Part shown: positions 35,100 through 46,496 of the stretch, piece by piece
Layout: every line of letters begins with the position of its first letter
Position numbering within the stretch: the first letter of the stretch is position 1
Assembly: GCA_037951165.1 (NCBI GenBank)
Contig: JBBDHG010000124.1
Span: forward strand, 807,001-871,000
DNA from: Lophius americanus
Lineage: Eukaryota > Chordata > Actinopteri > Lophiiformes > Lophiidae
Reading direction: 5' to 3'
DNA length: 64,000 nt
The notes under the pieces: generated by a model
The model's database searches: none
Told to the model about the DNA's origin: nothing
The model's input: only the letters and a program-made list of their open reading frames with translations
Position numbers and translations under genes: made by a program

Positions 35100-35560
35100 G
35101 AATATAACCTCAAAGTAAATGTTCTTTTTTCAAGCCAATAAACTCCAAACTTTGTGTGATAGCACCTTCCCTTTTTGGCACCAAAATACCTCTGACCTGC
35201 TGAGACATGGACTCCATCCTGAAGCCCACTCTGAAGCTGTGCTGTTTTTCTGGCACCAAGGTGTTTGAAGCAGATCCTTTAATTCCTGTTGCAGATCGGA
35301 TTTGTCGGTCCAGCACATCCCACAGATGATGGACTGACCATACAGCAAGTTGTCCGCATGATGTAAAAGAAAAGATAATTCATCAGACCATACCTCCTAC
35401 TTTAATGCATAATGGTCCAATTTTTAACCTTATGGGCCCATTGTATGAGCTTTTTGCAGTGGTCAAGGGGTCAACATTGACACCAGTCTGCAGCCAAACA
35501 GTAAGCAGCAGTTCTTCTTCATGCAACCTATTTCTATGAAATTATCATTATGCTAAAGAT
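35100..35560. mobile_element. decayed DNA-transposon-like repeat
   Basis: Ordered words such as 'ttttggcaccaaaatacctctgacctgc', 'tcggtccagcacatcccacagatg' and 'gggcccattgtatgagctttttgcagtgg' match a dispersed fish repeat, probably the antisense of a transposase region. It is likely the same family as 2.2 and 6.4 kb. No frame is intact. Confidence 0.4.
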
Positions 35561-35571
35561 GACAGATTAAG

Positions 35572-36250
35572 ATTAAATCCCATATTGGCTAAATGATGAA
35601 GATAAATAGTCAATTCATTTTCCTGAGCTCAGTAGTAAAACAAGACGGATTTCCTTGTGTCCATTCATATGAGCTATATGTAGACACAGTTGGACTCATG
35701 TTTGGGAATTTACGGATGAGAAACTGTGTTTTCCCCCAAAAAGTTCAACCTAAACAGTAAAATATGAATTATTACCGAAATAAAATAATATAGTATAATA
35801 TACACAAGATAGATATTCTTTGGCAGTTTGATTGACCAGATTTGGACATAATCAGACATATGGTTGGGAAGTAAGGGTGAAAAAATGTAAATGTTTTTTG
35901 CAATAAAAAAATACCACAAAGTGAAGTTAAAGGTCCAGTGAGATTTTTTTTTATTTTTTAAAAAGCTCCTTCAAGTGAGTTCAATCTTAACTGATATAGG
36001 TAATATAATAAAAAAAATACAACATATTCAAGCTAGATCTCAAGTTGATTATGTAACAAATTTGTACTAAATCAGGCAAACAGTTGAGAAATTAAGACCT
36101 AAAAAATTTTAGTGATAAAGAAACCCCCCAATGGCGCAATTATACTTGTGAAAATAAACCCAGTTCTTCCTCACATAAAGTCTAAAATTTAAATATTATC
36201 CATTAAATAATTTTTCAGTTATCACATCAATGACCTTAGTCTACTTTGGT
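35572..36250 (+). repeat. copy 6 of the unclassified interspersed repeat family
   Basis: It begins with a 38-bp word that is repeated exactly at 39285-39322. Then come the family blocks 'attcatatgagcta', 'acaagatagat', 'aaaaagctccttcaagtga', 'agaaattaagacc' and a final 'atccattaaataatttttcagttatc'. It is strongly diverged. Confidence 0.6.
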
Positions 36251-36539
36251 TAACTCAAACCCCTGCAGACCATGAACATCCAAAAATTCTGCAGTTCTTG
36301 AGATGTTGTAATCCAATATTCTAGTCATCAAAATATGGTCCTGCGTCAAAGCAAAGCCTTACTATTGTCCATTTAACACATGAACTTCTGGACAAAATGT
36401 CCACTTGTTCCCTGATAAATCCCAACCGCTGAATTGATGGCGAGTCATTCTCAAGGCCAGATGAGATATATAATCCCTCCAGCAAATTCATTGTTGGGGT
36501 CCCCTCCCCGCGAATTAGAAGTGTGGCTTCCCATTATGA

Positions 36540-37710
36540 AGCCAAAGCTTTAGCCTCGATAGTTAGCCAGTTCCCCGTAGCCGGTATGACCAACATATCT
36601 TAGCTCCGCCCCAGAAGCTACCTTGCATCCGGGAAACCAGGGCAGCTGGGTGACTGTGAGAAACAATAAGCGCAGTCGTACTCAGCAACCCAAGGTTCAC
36701 CTTTTCACGTTTCCAACAAATGCTCCCCACTCAGAGATGCACCTGCAGGGAAAAAAACTCTTACTCTTGGTGATTCCGTTCTTAGAAACGTGAAATAAGC
36801 ATAGAGGCTAGTTTTAAACTGTTGGCTAAGAGTAACAGTTACTTTGATAGGATTATCATTCATGCTGGCGTAAATGACTCCCAACACCGTCAGTCTGAAG
36901 TCACAAAAATCGATGTGGAGTCGGTGTGTACTTTTGCTAGCTCTATGTCATACCACGTTATTTTCTTTAGTCCCCTGCCCAATCTGACCAGTGATGACAT
37001 GTATAGCTGCATGTTATCAATCATCCGCTGGCTGTCGAGGTGGTCTCCACAAAACAATTTCCTGAATAACTTTCAGTCTTTATGGGGGAGACCTGGTCTG
37101 ATTAGAAGAGACAGCATTCATCATACTTTAGATGATGGAGCGGCTCTACTATTAAGTAATATAGCGTAGTTTTTCATTCGACCAAAACCCTTACAAAAAA
37201 GAGTTGATACCAGGAAGCAGAATTGCAGTCTTACACACTTCTCTGCCTTTCGGTTAGAGCAGTCGCCCACCCAAAAATCTATACACTCTACACAGACTGT
37301 GTCTGTCTCCCGACTACCTAAATTCATTTCATCAAAATCCAACAAAAGAGGAGTCTTCCACAAAAACTTCATAAAAATTAACAATAGGCCTATTATAACA
37401 GAACTGAAAGATAAAACAATTAAATGTGGACTAGAACATATCAGGTCGATCTCAATCCAAATCTTTACTAGTCAACAATTTGATTACTGATATAAAATTG
37501 ATATATTTAGCATGACATAAACCTGGCTGCAAAATGAAGAATATGTTAGCCTAGATGAAGCAACACCCCCTACCAATATTAGTTCTCATATTCCTCGAAA
37601 CACAGCTGCGTTGGCCATGCTACTGCTTTTATGTCCAGCTTGTTAGCATCTTCCAGACCTAAAATTAATTATAACTCATCTGGAAGCTGAAAGGATCAGT
37701 ACAGTATATA
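36540..37710 (+). pseudogene. CR1/Rex1-like LINE: esterase-like ORF1 and start of endonuclease
   Basis: The 5' part encodes a broken SGNH/GDSL-esterase ORF1 of the kind found in CR1-group LINEs. TLGDSVLRNVK (the GDS block) comes first, then IIHAGVNDSQHRQSEVTKID (block III, GxND), then NRWLSRWSPQNN-like and WGRPGLIRRDSIHHTLD (final D-x-x-H). After a spacer, IKCGLEHIRSISIQ and TWLQNEEYVSLDEATPPT match the start of the apurinic endonuclease domain (N-x-R-S and T-E-T-W-L blocks, with the latter decayed). Frameshifts and stops are present. The rest of the element is missing. Confidence 0.7.
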
Positions 37711-37841
37711 TCTAATATCCTTTTGGAATGATTTCATCCTGAAAGGAGAAAAGTATCCATGTAAACCCAACTAATGTCAACTACATGATGATCAAATATT
37801 TATCAGTTAGACCCAACTGTTGATCCATTATCAGTGTTTTG

Positions 37842-37902
37842 AGCAACCCGAGATGGACCGGAAACCTCTGAACTCAATTGCTCTATCACTGAGCTATACC
37901 CC
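37842..37902 (-). pseudogene. tRNA-Cys-like fragment
   Basis: On the minus strand it starts GGGGTATAGCTCAGTGATAGAGC, the D-arm half of tRNA-Cys. The anticodon arm and T arm are decayed. Confidence 0.5.
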
Positions 37903-38018
37903 ATAGAACAAAACAGTTTTCAATGACAACCATGCCTTTGAACTCTCTTGATAGTCTGGACATGTTTATTTCACTTAATGCCTTGATTCTCTTGAACAGG
38001 TCTTTGGTCTGTCTAACG

Positions 38019-38714
38019 CAGTGGTTCTCAACCTTTTGGATTCGCGAACACCAGGATAACTTTTGTTGTTGTTTGAGACCCCCCCACCACCACGGTGTGC
38101 GCGCCGGGCCCCTGCTCTCCCTTCCCCTTCGAGCAATATTTCTGAATGATGAATAATGAATGAAATGTAAATACATCTCACAAGTTGTTTTTTTTATATG
38201 ACATTTTGTTTAATTTCGTAACTTTTAATAGCTTATTAGCGTTCCGTGTCCTTTTCTGTCACTGACACTGGACTGCTCGAATATCCGCCGGTACCGGCCC
38301 CGGCACCTTGTGTTTCTCAAGTGGTGGTGCTACTTTCAGGCTTTCCGGTGACTCACCTTGAGACAGTTCCTGCTGACCCAAGTCTTGAGCTGGAACACCA
38401 TGTAAGGCCATCGCTCCATTTTTCATCCATTCGACAACTAGAGACCCTAGTGGAGCAAAGCATCATCAGCGCCAAAACGCGAGTCTGTTTCTTTTTTTCT
38501 ACTGTGTGTGTATGAACAGAATCTCATGCGCGCATAATTCAACTCATACAAACTCAGTTCATTAAAGGAATTCTGGACAAGTTATGAAACAGAATACAAG
38601 TAAAACCATTTAAAATCATGTAATTTTATATTTATTATGTAATTATCCGGCGACCCCTTGAAATCGTCTCGCGACCCCAGTGGGGGTCTGGACCCCCAGG
38701 TTGAAAAACGGATG
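38019..38714. mobile_element. non-autonomous hAT element with 8-bp target duplication
   Basis: The 696-bp element is flanked by GTCTAACG at 38011-38018 and 38715-38722. It opens CAGTGGTTCTCAACCTTTTG and closes '...gacccccaggttgaaaaacggatg'. The ends pair over TTCTCAACCT versus AGGTTGAAAA, as in common hAT ends. Inner sequence is GC-rich near both ends ('gaccccc', 'ggggtc'). No transposase remnant was recognised; the 89-codon ORF inside is not assigned. Confidence 0.85.
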
Positions 38715-39000
38715 GTCTAACGGATGATAAAGATTTCTCGAGTTGTTATGCAATTTACATTTTTCTTCATTTTCTCAAAACGCAACAACCACCTTCTGGT
38801 AGCATTTAGATGCTTGAAGTAAAGGTTTAAAGTGTTTCAAAACAAAACTGTACCTCAATTATTGTGATTCATATCTTCAGCATTACAGCCTCTTTAAGTA
38901 TCAAAAAAAGAAGACAACTTGCAGGACAGGGCAATGACAACATAATGTTACCCAATCACAATTGCCAAGTAGTTTCAGTTTGTTTTTGAGGTTCTTGGTA

Positions 39001-39070
39001 GGGGACACTCATACTTGAACTGGGGACCTTTCAATCTGCAGGAAAATGCGCTAACACTGAGCTATACTTC
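39001..39070 (-). pseudogene. tRNA-Cys-like pseudogene
   Basis: The minus strand reads GAAGTATAGCTCAGTGTTAGC, CTGCAGATTGAAAGGTCCCC and AGTTCAAGTATGAGTGTCCCC. The order A box, anticodon arm (GCA within CTGCAG) and T arm is preserved, but the acceptor stem does not pair. Confidence 0.55.
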
Positions 39071-39405
39071 AGCTGAGGACAAAGGAAGATCCGGCTATGT
39101 AGTGTAAATGTTCATTTCACTAAAAATGCTTGCATCTCTACAACAATCCATTGAACCGTCAACTGTATCACTGTATACTGCAAAATATCCACATTCTAAA
39201 TTCTACTGATCTGGCATGGTATTTAAAAAAAAAACCTGCATGTATCTGAATACACTTCTTCTGCCACATAGAAAATTACATTATATTAAATCCCATATTG
39301 GCTAAATGATGAAGATAAATAGACAGACATTATTATAACAATGGTAGTCCACTATGTCCTGACCACAATTGAGTTTAAACATTTTCGAGTAAAATTACTG
39401 TGCAA

Positions 39406-39477
39406 GGGGGCACCCAGAGCTGAACCAGGGACCTCGTGATCTGCAGTCAAATGCTTTACCTTTGAGCTACAACCCCC
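39406..39477 (-). pseudogene. tRNA-Cys(GCA)-like copy, nearly complete
   Basis: The minus strand gives GGGGGTTGTAGCTCAAAGG, then TTGACTGCAGATCA with a GCA anticodon, GAGGTCCCTGGTTCAGCTC and TGCCCCC. Five G:C acceptor pairs are intact. An extra base between acceptor and D arm and changes in the T loop argue for a pseudogene. It is the best preserved of three copies within 1.7 kb. Confidence 0.6.
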
Positions 39478-39479
39478 AC

Positions 39480-40720
39480 GTGATGACTGAGTGTTCATCA
39501 AGGTTCCTACATTCAATCATCATCATTGGAGCGCTCTCATCGTGGTTTACTGGATGAACATTTCTTGCACTGCAAACACTCAAAATCATACTAAGTATTA
39601 TTGTTCTATTTCCAGTCAAAATATCTTATTGGACTTTATTTAAGCTGCCATCGCTGAACAAATAACATTTCACTCACATATTTGGACTTTTTAAAAGAAT
39701 GTTGAAAATATGATGGAAATATGAGTATTTCCAGCTAACAAAAGACATTTGTATCACAAAATACTTAAATAAAAGCTTAGATGTCACTTTTTAATCTCAT
39801 TTCAAGAATGTGATGATCTTAATTTCGGAACAATTTCACTAGGATACAACCCGGAATGAGTGAAATGGACTTGAAATAAAGAGTTTGACATGTATGGTAA
39901 CAAAAATCTACTTTTGGGGGAAAAAACAACACTTATTTTTAGCATGACTGCCTTATTCTGATCCACACCACTTCCTTGTAATAAAGAAAAACAAGTTCAA
40001 TATGAGGTTTCCCTCAATTTCAGGATGACCTTTATCTAAAAGTTTTGACAATCAAATGTTTTTGTTCTATTGGCAGATCGTTTTACATCAGTTAAACTGC
40101 AAAATTCTTATATTTCCACATTTTTACTTATTTTTGATGGGCAATTTTTGTCCATTATCCTTATAGACTCTATTGAACAGAAACACACACAACACAGACA
40201 GCCATCGTGGGCCAACCTCAATGTTGCTCAATTTCACTGTCATTTCAAAAGATTAAGAGGCAAATTAGCAAAGCTCTCACGGTAGTTGTTACCACGCTGC
40301 GAACATGAGAGAGAAAGATTTCTCCCTCATTGTCGCTGGCGTTGTGAGTGGAGGATGTGGGGTGTCTGTGGAGGGTGGCTGATGTGGTAATTTTGGCGTG
40401 GAAACAATGCGCCACTGTCCAAAGAGAGGTAATGGAGGGAAGTGGTGGAGGTAGTGCTTTGCTTGTGTATGTTCACATGTGATACAAACACGTACAGAGT
40501 TCTTTGATATCATGGCATCACCCTGAGGAATACGCCAGATAAAAGAGGAAGTGCCGAACTAACTCATATTAACTCAATAAGATGAAACAGACTCTTTGTA
40601 AGCTTGTTAATGAGCACCAGGAGACGTAGAGAGGAACAGAGAGGGAAAGGCTGTTCCTGCTAGACTGTTAAAAATACCCTAAAGGTAAGAACCAACTTTA
40701 ATTCCTTCTCGTAGTTATAT
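39480..40720. other. no gene recognised
   Basis: AT-rich non-coding sequence. No repeat family or exon could be supported. Confidence 0.35.
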
Positions 40721-40729
40721 ACTAAGCTG

Positions 40730-41450
40730 TGGAAAAATAGCGCACCCCTTCATGATTTTGTCTATCTCATACTGACTTGGTGTTGGATCTTAATGAAATC
40801 AGGGCATAAATGGCAATTTCATGCGATAGAAGGGCTATCCAATACCTAATAGCTGGTTGTGTCACCTTGAGTAGTAACGCTTGCAACCAAAAATTACAGA
40901 TCAGTGTCTGTCATTACATTTGGTGTAATTTTCAGCCTGAGCTGATCTTTTCAGGTCCCACCACAGTATCTGAATGGGGTTCAGTTCCAGACTTTGACTA
41001 AATCACTCCTCAACTTAAGTCATATTGCTCTTGATTGAAGACTTTTTAAGGGAAAATCAAGTCAGGTTACTTTGACTTTCTTTAAACTAGAATTTCAGCT
41101 TCCTCACAGATGGGGAAATGTTTTCTTAAAGATTTCATGATTCTTGATAGAATCTATTTTACCCTCCACAGGTTACAGCCTTTCTGAAGCCATGCTCCCC
41201 TATAGGAAGGATTTATTTTCAGAATCTGCTTCATTCTTTCTCCTTCAGATATACGCTGATCAATAGACCCCAAAAGTTTCATCCACAGAATAGCTTCCCA
41301 AAACCTCTCTGTCCTAACTAGGTTCATTTGATTTCGCTAGAGTGAATTTATTTGATATTTTAAGTCAGCAGTGGTGAACTTCTTGGAGTCTGGGCCTTGA
41401 GTACTGATGTAAATTTAGGCCTTAATAGAAATAATATTCGGAACTCTACT
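40730..41450 (-). pseudogene. Tc1-like transposon remnant, minus orientation
   Basis: On the minus strand a short piece reads SLELNPIQILWWDLKRSAQA, matching the conserved end of Tc1 transposases. A transposon-end-like phrase ('aaatagcgcaccccttcatgattttg') is at the low-coordinate side. No further intact frame exists. Confidence 0.6.
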
Positions 41451-42499
41451 GCTAAAATGAAGTTAGTAGGGCAGGCTCAGAGTGTTTTAATAACATCTGA
41501 TTTGCAAATGTGTCTCTGATGAGGGGTGGTATTCAGGGGGCTAAATAGTTTAGCTTCCAACTATCATTACATCCTGTCTCATCTGAGGACCATCCAGCTC
41601 CCAGGCTCTCTATTTCCTGGACCTTTCCCAGCAATGCAATGGCAAAAAGACAGGAGGTAATTCCCCATTTGTGAAAGGGAATAAGTGAGCTTCTCTATTA
41701 GGTGCAAAATTGTCACTTTGGCTTATTTCCACTGGCCAACGGTTGTATAGTGTCTCTACGCAGCATTTAAGAAAATGAAAAAGCTATTACACAGTAATAG
41801 ACTAATTAGACCTAAATTTATACTCTTTTGAAAGTCATACTAGAATAAAAACTGGCCCATGGACAAATTTAGTTGATGACTCCTGAAACCGACCTTTTCA
41901 TGCTTGTGTAGAGAAATTGCCAGTTTAAGCACAGTAGATCCAGCCAAACAAAGCAAAGTATGGTGGCTCTGATTAAAACCGTCTTGGGAAAAGGAATGAC
42001 ATGCAGTGTGTGGGAGTGGCGGCTGTTTTTTTGTATTTGGCAGTGCTCTCTCTAAATGGGTTTGGTGGAGCGTTCTGACTTTGCTTGTGCTCTGTCAATA
42101 TAAACATAAACATAGACAGACTTTATTTGTCATTCAAATTTACATCATACAGTGCTCATAAGAACGAAATTATGTTGCATTGGCTCGGAAACCCTTTAAA
42201 AATAGGGCAATAAAACGTGTTGTACCTAAAGTTTATGCAGTGCAATGAATAGGTTTAAAAAATGGCACATGTGTATTGTAAAGAGTCTTAATGGAGCAGT
42301 CCTATATATGAATGGGTTTTTATACAACATGCGTATTCGACTAAGTTTTCAGGACCACAGTGCATCAGTGTAACCCAATTTTCTCACCTTGTTTACTTTT
42401 TTAAATTGAACTTTAACTAACCACTTGATCAAAGAAAACCTGTTTTGTTAAAATGAAGCAGGGATAACTGAAGAAGAACGCCAGATTGAGCAGAAGCCA
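41451..42499. other. no gene; retroelement 3' tail at about 42095-42300
   Basis: 'gacagactttatttgtcattcaaatttac...acgaaattatgttgcattgg' resembles the antisense 3' end of a common fish retroelement. The remainder is unassigned. Confidence 0.35.
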
Positions 42500-43320
42500 A
42501 CAAGAGACCTTCACGATCCTTGAAGGCTGAATTTGTGGCAACTGGACTTCTTGTTTAAAGTTAAAGATGTTTCACCTCTCATACAAGAGGCTTCCTCAGT
42601 TCCTCAGAGTCAGGTGTTTAACCTCCAGTGAGGTGTTTGATAAGCTTCTCTATATAACATGTGTACAGTTGACCACCGTCCACTTTTGTGGAGTTGCAGG
42701 GGTCTTATGTAGTTGTTAGGCACACAGTGGTCTTGATTATCTGCTGGTTCATCATGTGATTCGTTAGCATAACACAAGTCACGGTGCGAATGATGATGAA
42801 ACTGTCTTTTTTGTGTAGCCGTTCAAATTACTTTGAAAAATGTGTGCTATCATCACATCATTGGCTCACGGCCCTGAAATGACCATTCTCGGCAAAAGAA
42901 TAATAACAAACTTGTCACACACAGGCTGTCAATACAAAAGCAAAATGGAAGCCATTAAAGTAAGTTGGAACACTGTTGTTTGTAGTAAAAGTGTTTATGC
43001 AAATTAGATTAATTTATGTGAAAGATGTTTTCGTGTGAAAAGTGACTCCCAACAGCGCAGTTTTGTGACTTAAAAATTACGGTCTGTCGGATTTTGGACC
43101 ACATATGGAAGAGACCCAAATTGTAACAAGACAGATCCAGTTCCCTGTGGTTGGTACTGTTGACATCTACTTTGGAAAAAAGTAGCATGAGCAAAAAATC
43201 TCACCTGGGGCAGATTCTTCCTGAAGTGTAATTGTAACCTAAGAACTGAGGGAGCCTCTTGGACGAGACGTAAAATGTCTTCAACTTCGAACCAGTTGCT
43301 TCAGGATTAACTTTCAAGGA
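42500..43320. mobile_element. possible element bounded by an inverted motif
   Basis: 'aagatgtttcacctctcatacaagaggcttcctcagttc' at about 42568-42606 is matched in inverse orientation by 'gaactgagggagcctcttggacgagacgtaaaatgtctt' at about 43244-43282, roughly 80% identical. The motif is common in fish repeats. Boundaries and class are uncertain. Confidence 0.4.
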
Positions 43321-43344
43321 TTACTATGACCTGCATGATTGATT

Positions 43345-43347
<3 letters not shown>

Positions 43348-43388
<41 letters not shown>

Positions 43389-43389
43389 G
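43348..43389. repeat. GACA microsatellite
   Basis: About ten GACA units. Confidence 0.95.
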
Positions 43390-43429
43390 TACAAAATAAC
43401 GCTAATATGTGAAATAAATATCGAAAATT

Positions 43430-44265
43430 CAAGGTCTATGCTGTCATCCCCGAGAGCAAGGATATATCCCTGACATATCCCCAATCCCCTAAGTTGTGCA
43501 AGCAATCCCACTGATTGAAATTCTCGGATTAAATGTCATGTTATGTCAGCAGTGTTTTTTGTAAAAAAAAAATTAAAGGTCCACCTAGTGTGTACAATAT
43601 GAACTATTAGCGTGAAATGGTATACACATGACAGATCAAAACTTTTGGAGATAAAATTCTCCCTAAAGTATACAACCCACCTTTCCCAAAATCACTTCAG
43701 TTCTTCCTCGTACTAAGATCGAAGGGGTTTAAAGTTTAAAAGCTGCAACCCTCAAACTTGGAGCCATCAGTGTAGCACATCCAACCCTCTGGAACTCTCT
43801 CCTCCCTGTACTCTGCAATGCTTTATCTCTGGACATTTTCAAAAAACACTTCAAACTCAACTTAACTCAATTCAACTTCATTTATAAGCACATTTAAAAA
43901 AACAACAGAGTTGTTCAAAGTGCTGTACAGACAATAACGCCACCTGTTCAGCAAAGCCTACATCCTAAGCTTACTCTCAACTCTTCTTTCCCATGTAATT
44001 ATTATTTCTTTTTTTTTTAGCTGTCATCTATATTATTGTTATTATTTTTTTCTTTTGTGCCCTTCTTTGTATAGTGTCTTCTGCATTTTATAAATTGAAA
44101 TTATTATTGATATTATTATTTTTTAGGTTGAGAAACTATGTACCGAAAACTTTAACTTATTAAATTTTAAAATGATCCACTAAATAGTTTTTGAGTTATT
44201 GCGATAGCACAAAGGTTCTTGGGAGGCGATGACGGTTCCATAATATCCCCTTTCCAGGGATATAA
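43430..44265 (+). repeat. copy 7 of the unclassified interspersed repeat family, interrupted
   Basis: The first part (43430-43740) has the opening block 'atgctgtcatccccgagagcaagg' and the 'cttcctcgtactaagatc' block. The last part (44150-44265) has 'aaaatgatccactaaatagtttttgagttattgcg' and 'gatgacggttccataatatcccc'. The two are separated by a LINE 3' end at 43741-44150, which looks like an insertion into this copy. Confidence 0.65.
43741..44150 (+). pseudogene. CR1/Rex1-like LINE 3' end inserted in repeat copy 7
   Basis: The frame reads VAHPTLWNSLLPVLCNALSL and then DIFKKHFKLNL, the C-terminal motif of CR1/Rex1-type LINEs. It is followed by a 'ataaattgaaattattattgat' end with TTA repeats, as in other copies here. 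Confidence 0.6.
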
Positions 44266-44559
44266 AGATGCAAAAACATGTCAACGATTAGCACTGTAAA
44301 AGATACGCTTTAACAAGTGTGCATAAGAAAAATATGTGAAAAGGATGTTCACAAACATATTAAATACAACAATAAGATTCTAAATGAACAGATTACCTTT
44401 GTCATATATCTTACTGATACTTTGGACCAAATCTACTGTACTACCCATCAATTCCGATTTTCAGACTATTTCATCTACTCCGCTGCAGTCAGGAAACATT
44501 AGATTTTCCAGTATTAATATTTTCTCCAGGCTGTCAGACCTGACACGACTAAACTACAC

Positions 44560-45570
44560 CCCATGTCTCAAATCAACAGAGGATGTCTTATTACTGCATT
44601 GGGGGACATTGCCCATATAACTCATGGGAACACTACCTCCAGAACTTGCCTCTTTGGTCTTACTTACCCATTTTTTTCTCCTTCCTGGCAGCTCCATCTC
44701 CAGCTTCTTTCTACCGATAGATCCACTATCCCTCTTCACGCGTCCAAATCATCTAAATCCGGCTTCTTTGGCTTTGTCTCTAAGATGTCTATCATGGGCT
44801 GTCCCTCTGATGTCCTCATTTTTTAGCCTGTCCATCCTCCTCACTCCCAAAGAAATTTGTAAAATCTTCAACTCTGCCACCTCAAGCTCTGCCTCCTGTC
44901 TTTTGCTCAGAGCCGTCGTCTCAAAGCCATACAGAAGGGATGGTCTCACAACCGTCTTGTAAACAGTTCCCCTCACTCTTGCTGCTACTCTTCTGTCAAA
45001 GATAACTTCTGACACTCTTTTCCATCCACTCCAATCTGTCTGCACTCGCTTCTTCAACTCTTTTCCACATTTCCTGTTGCTCTATGAGCTTGTCTCAACC
45101 CCTCCCTGAACTTTCCACAGCAGCCTTCTTTCCTCAACTACCACCATTTGATCTTCTGCTCTACCATTGCTCAGAGTCAACCTACATACTACCATTCTAT
45201 GCTGTCTGGTCACGTTCTCCCCCGTCACCACCTTGCAGTCACCAATCTCTGTCAGGTAACATCTTCTGTATAGGATGTAGTCCAACTGCAAGCTTCACCT
45301 TACACTTTTATATCTCACACTGTGTCCTGTCCTTAACAACGATAGCCCATCACCTCCTCGTCTCCACTGCTCCCTTCACCAACATGACCATTGAAGTCTG
45401 CTCCAACCATTACGCTCTCACTCCTGGTAATACTCTCAATCACTTCATCCAAACGCACTCCAGAAGTACTCTCTCATCCAACTCACAACCAACTTGTGGG
45501 GCATAAGCACTAACAACGTTTATCATCACAACTCTGCCCGACACTCTCTTCATCTCCAGAACTCTCTTCA
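44560..45570 (-). pseudogene. RTE-like (Rex3-type) LINE with internal deletion
   Basis: Read on the minus strand, 45570-45300 gives VVSAYAPQVGCELDE and VMVGADFNG, the endonuclease domain. 45291-45082 gives QLDYILYRRCYLTEIGDCKV and RQHRMVVCRLTL, the end of that domain. The sequence then jumps to TDWSGWKRVSEVIFDRRVAA, YKTVVRPSLLYGFETTALSK and LEMELPGRRKK, the C-terminus. The whole reverse-transcriptase core is missing. Several stops and shifts are present. Confidence 0.8.
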
Positions 45571-46496
45571 CATACCGCTCCCCACAAAATATGGAATCTG
45601 CCATAAGAAATTCCTTGAATATCTAGAACTTAAAACCATTATTCTAGAAAGATTAAGACTAAGCCGATTGGACCTAAATCTCCTCTCAAGGGTAAAAGAT
45701 CTTCTGAATCGCTCATACCCCAAATTATCATCCAATATATATGTATTACTGGCCAAAACAGATTGCACAGTTTCTCTCCCAACTTGGCTTGAGGCGCTTG
45801 GGAGACAGATTTATCTATGAAACCAAACCAAAATTTATCGGTGTAAATCTGTTGTAATACCTTTAAAATTACCAAATGCAAGAACTTACTGCTCATACAG
45901 TACAAAATACTTCACAGGACACATTACACAGAACAAAGGATGTTCAGACCGGGTCTCTCACAAGTGAACATTTGCTTTCATTGCACAGGGAACATTAGGA
46001 TTGTTACATGCATGCATGAACGAAACACACATGCTTCTCGTTGCCCTAGGCATCACCAAGAAAACTATCCTGAGGAAGTCCAGAAAAAAGTTAAGCATAA
46101 CCCATTGTAGGAATCTCTTGTCAGACCACATCTCTTGGAGAAAATGGCTCCTGCCTGGGCCTGTGCTTGGTTGGTCCGCCTCCCAGGTACGTTGGGGAAT
46201 CTGCCCCCGGGCATGAGGCTCGTTTGTTCGCTGGGGAGGACTAGGCTTTTCTGGGCCTTGCTCTTGTGTGGCAGGCGGTACCTGTCTCGTGCGCTGGCGA
46301 TGCTCCTGGGGCTTCTGGGCTGGCCTTCCGGGCCGGTTGGCTCTAACTCTTCACTAATTGCAGGGGCTGGCAGCTGCGCTGACTGGGGATGCCATTCCGG
46401 AACCTGGCAGACTGGAAATTGGCAGGCTCACTCTTTAAGGTGTTTTCCCTCTCCGTGTCCTGTTGTGTCTCAATATATACTACCTAAGGCCTTGGG
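45571..46496 (+). pseudogene. L1/Tx1-like LINE C-terminal fragment and GC-rich downstream sequence
   Basis: Plus-strand words LSRVKDLLNRSYPKLSSNIY and VLLAKTD, then YKILHRTHYTEQRMFRPGLS and VNICFHCTGN, match the RT-connection and cysteine-rich C-terminus of fish L1/Tx1 LINEs, with frameshifts. ITHCRNLLSDHISWRK follows. From about 46135 the composition turns GC-rich. The LTR element begins at 46497, and similar GC-rich sequence resumes at 49964, which suggests one host repeat split by the insertion. Confidence 0.6.
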
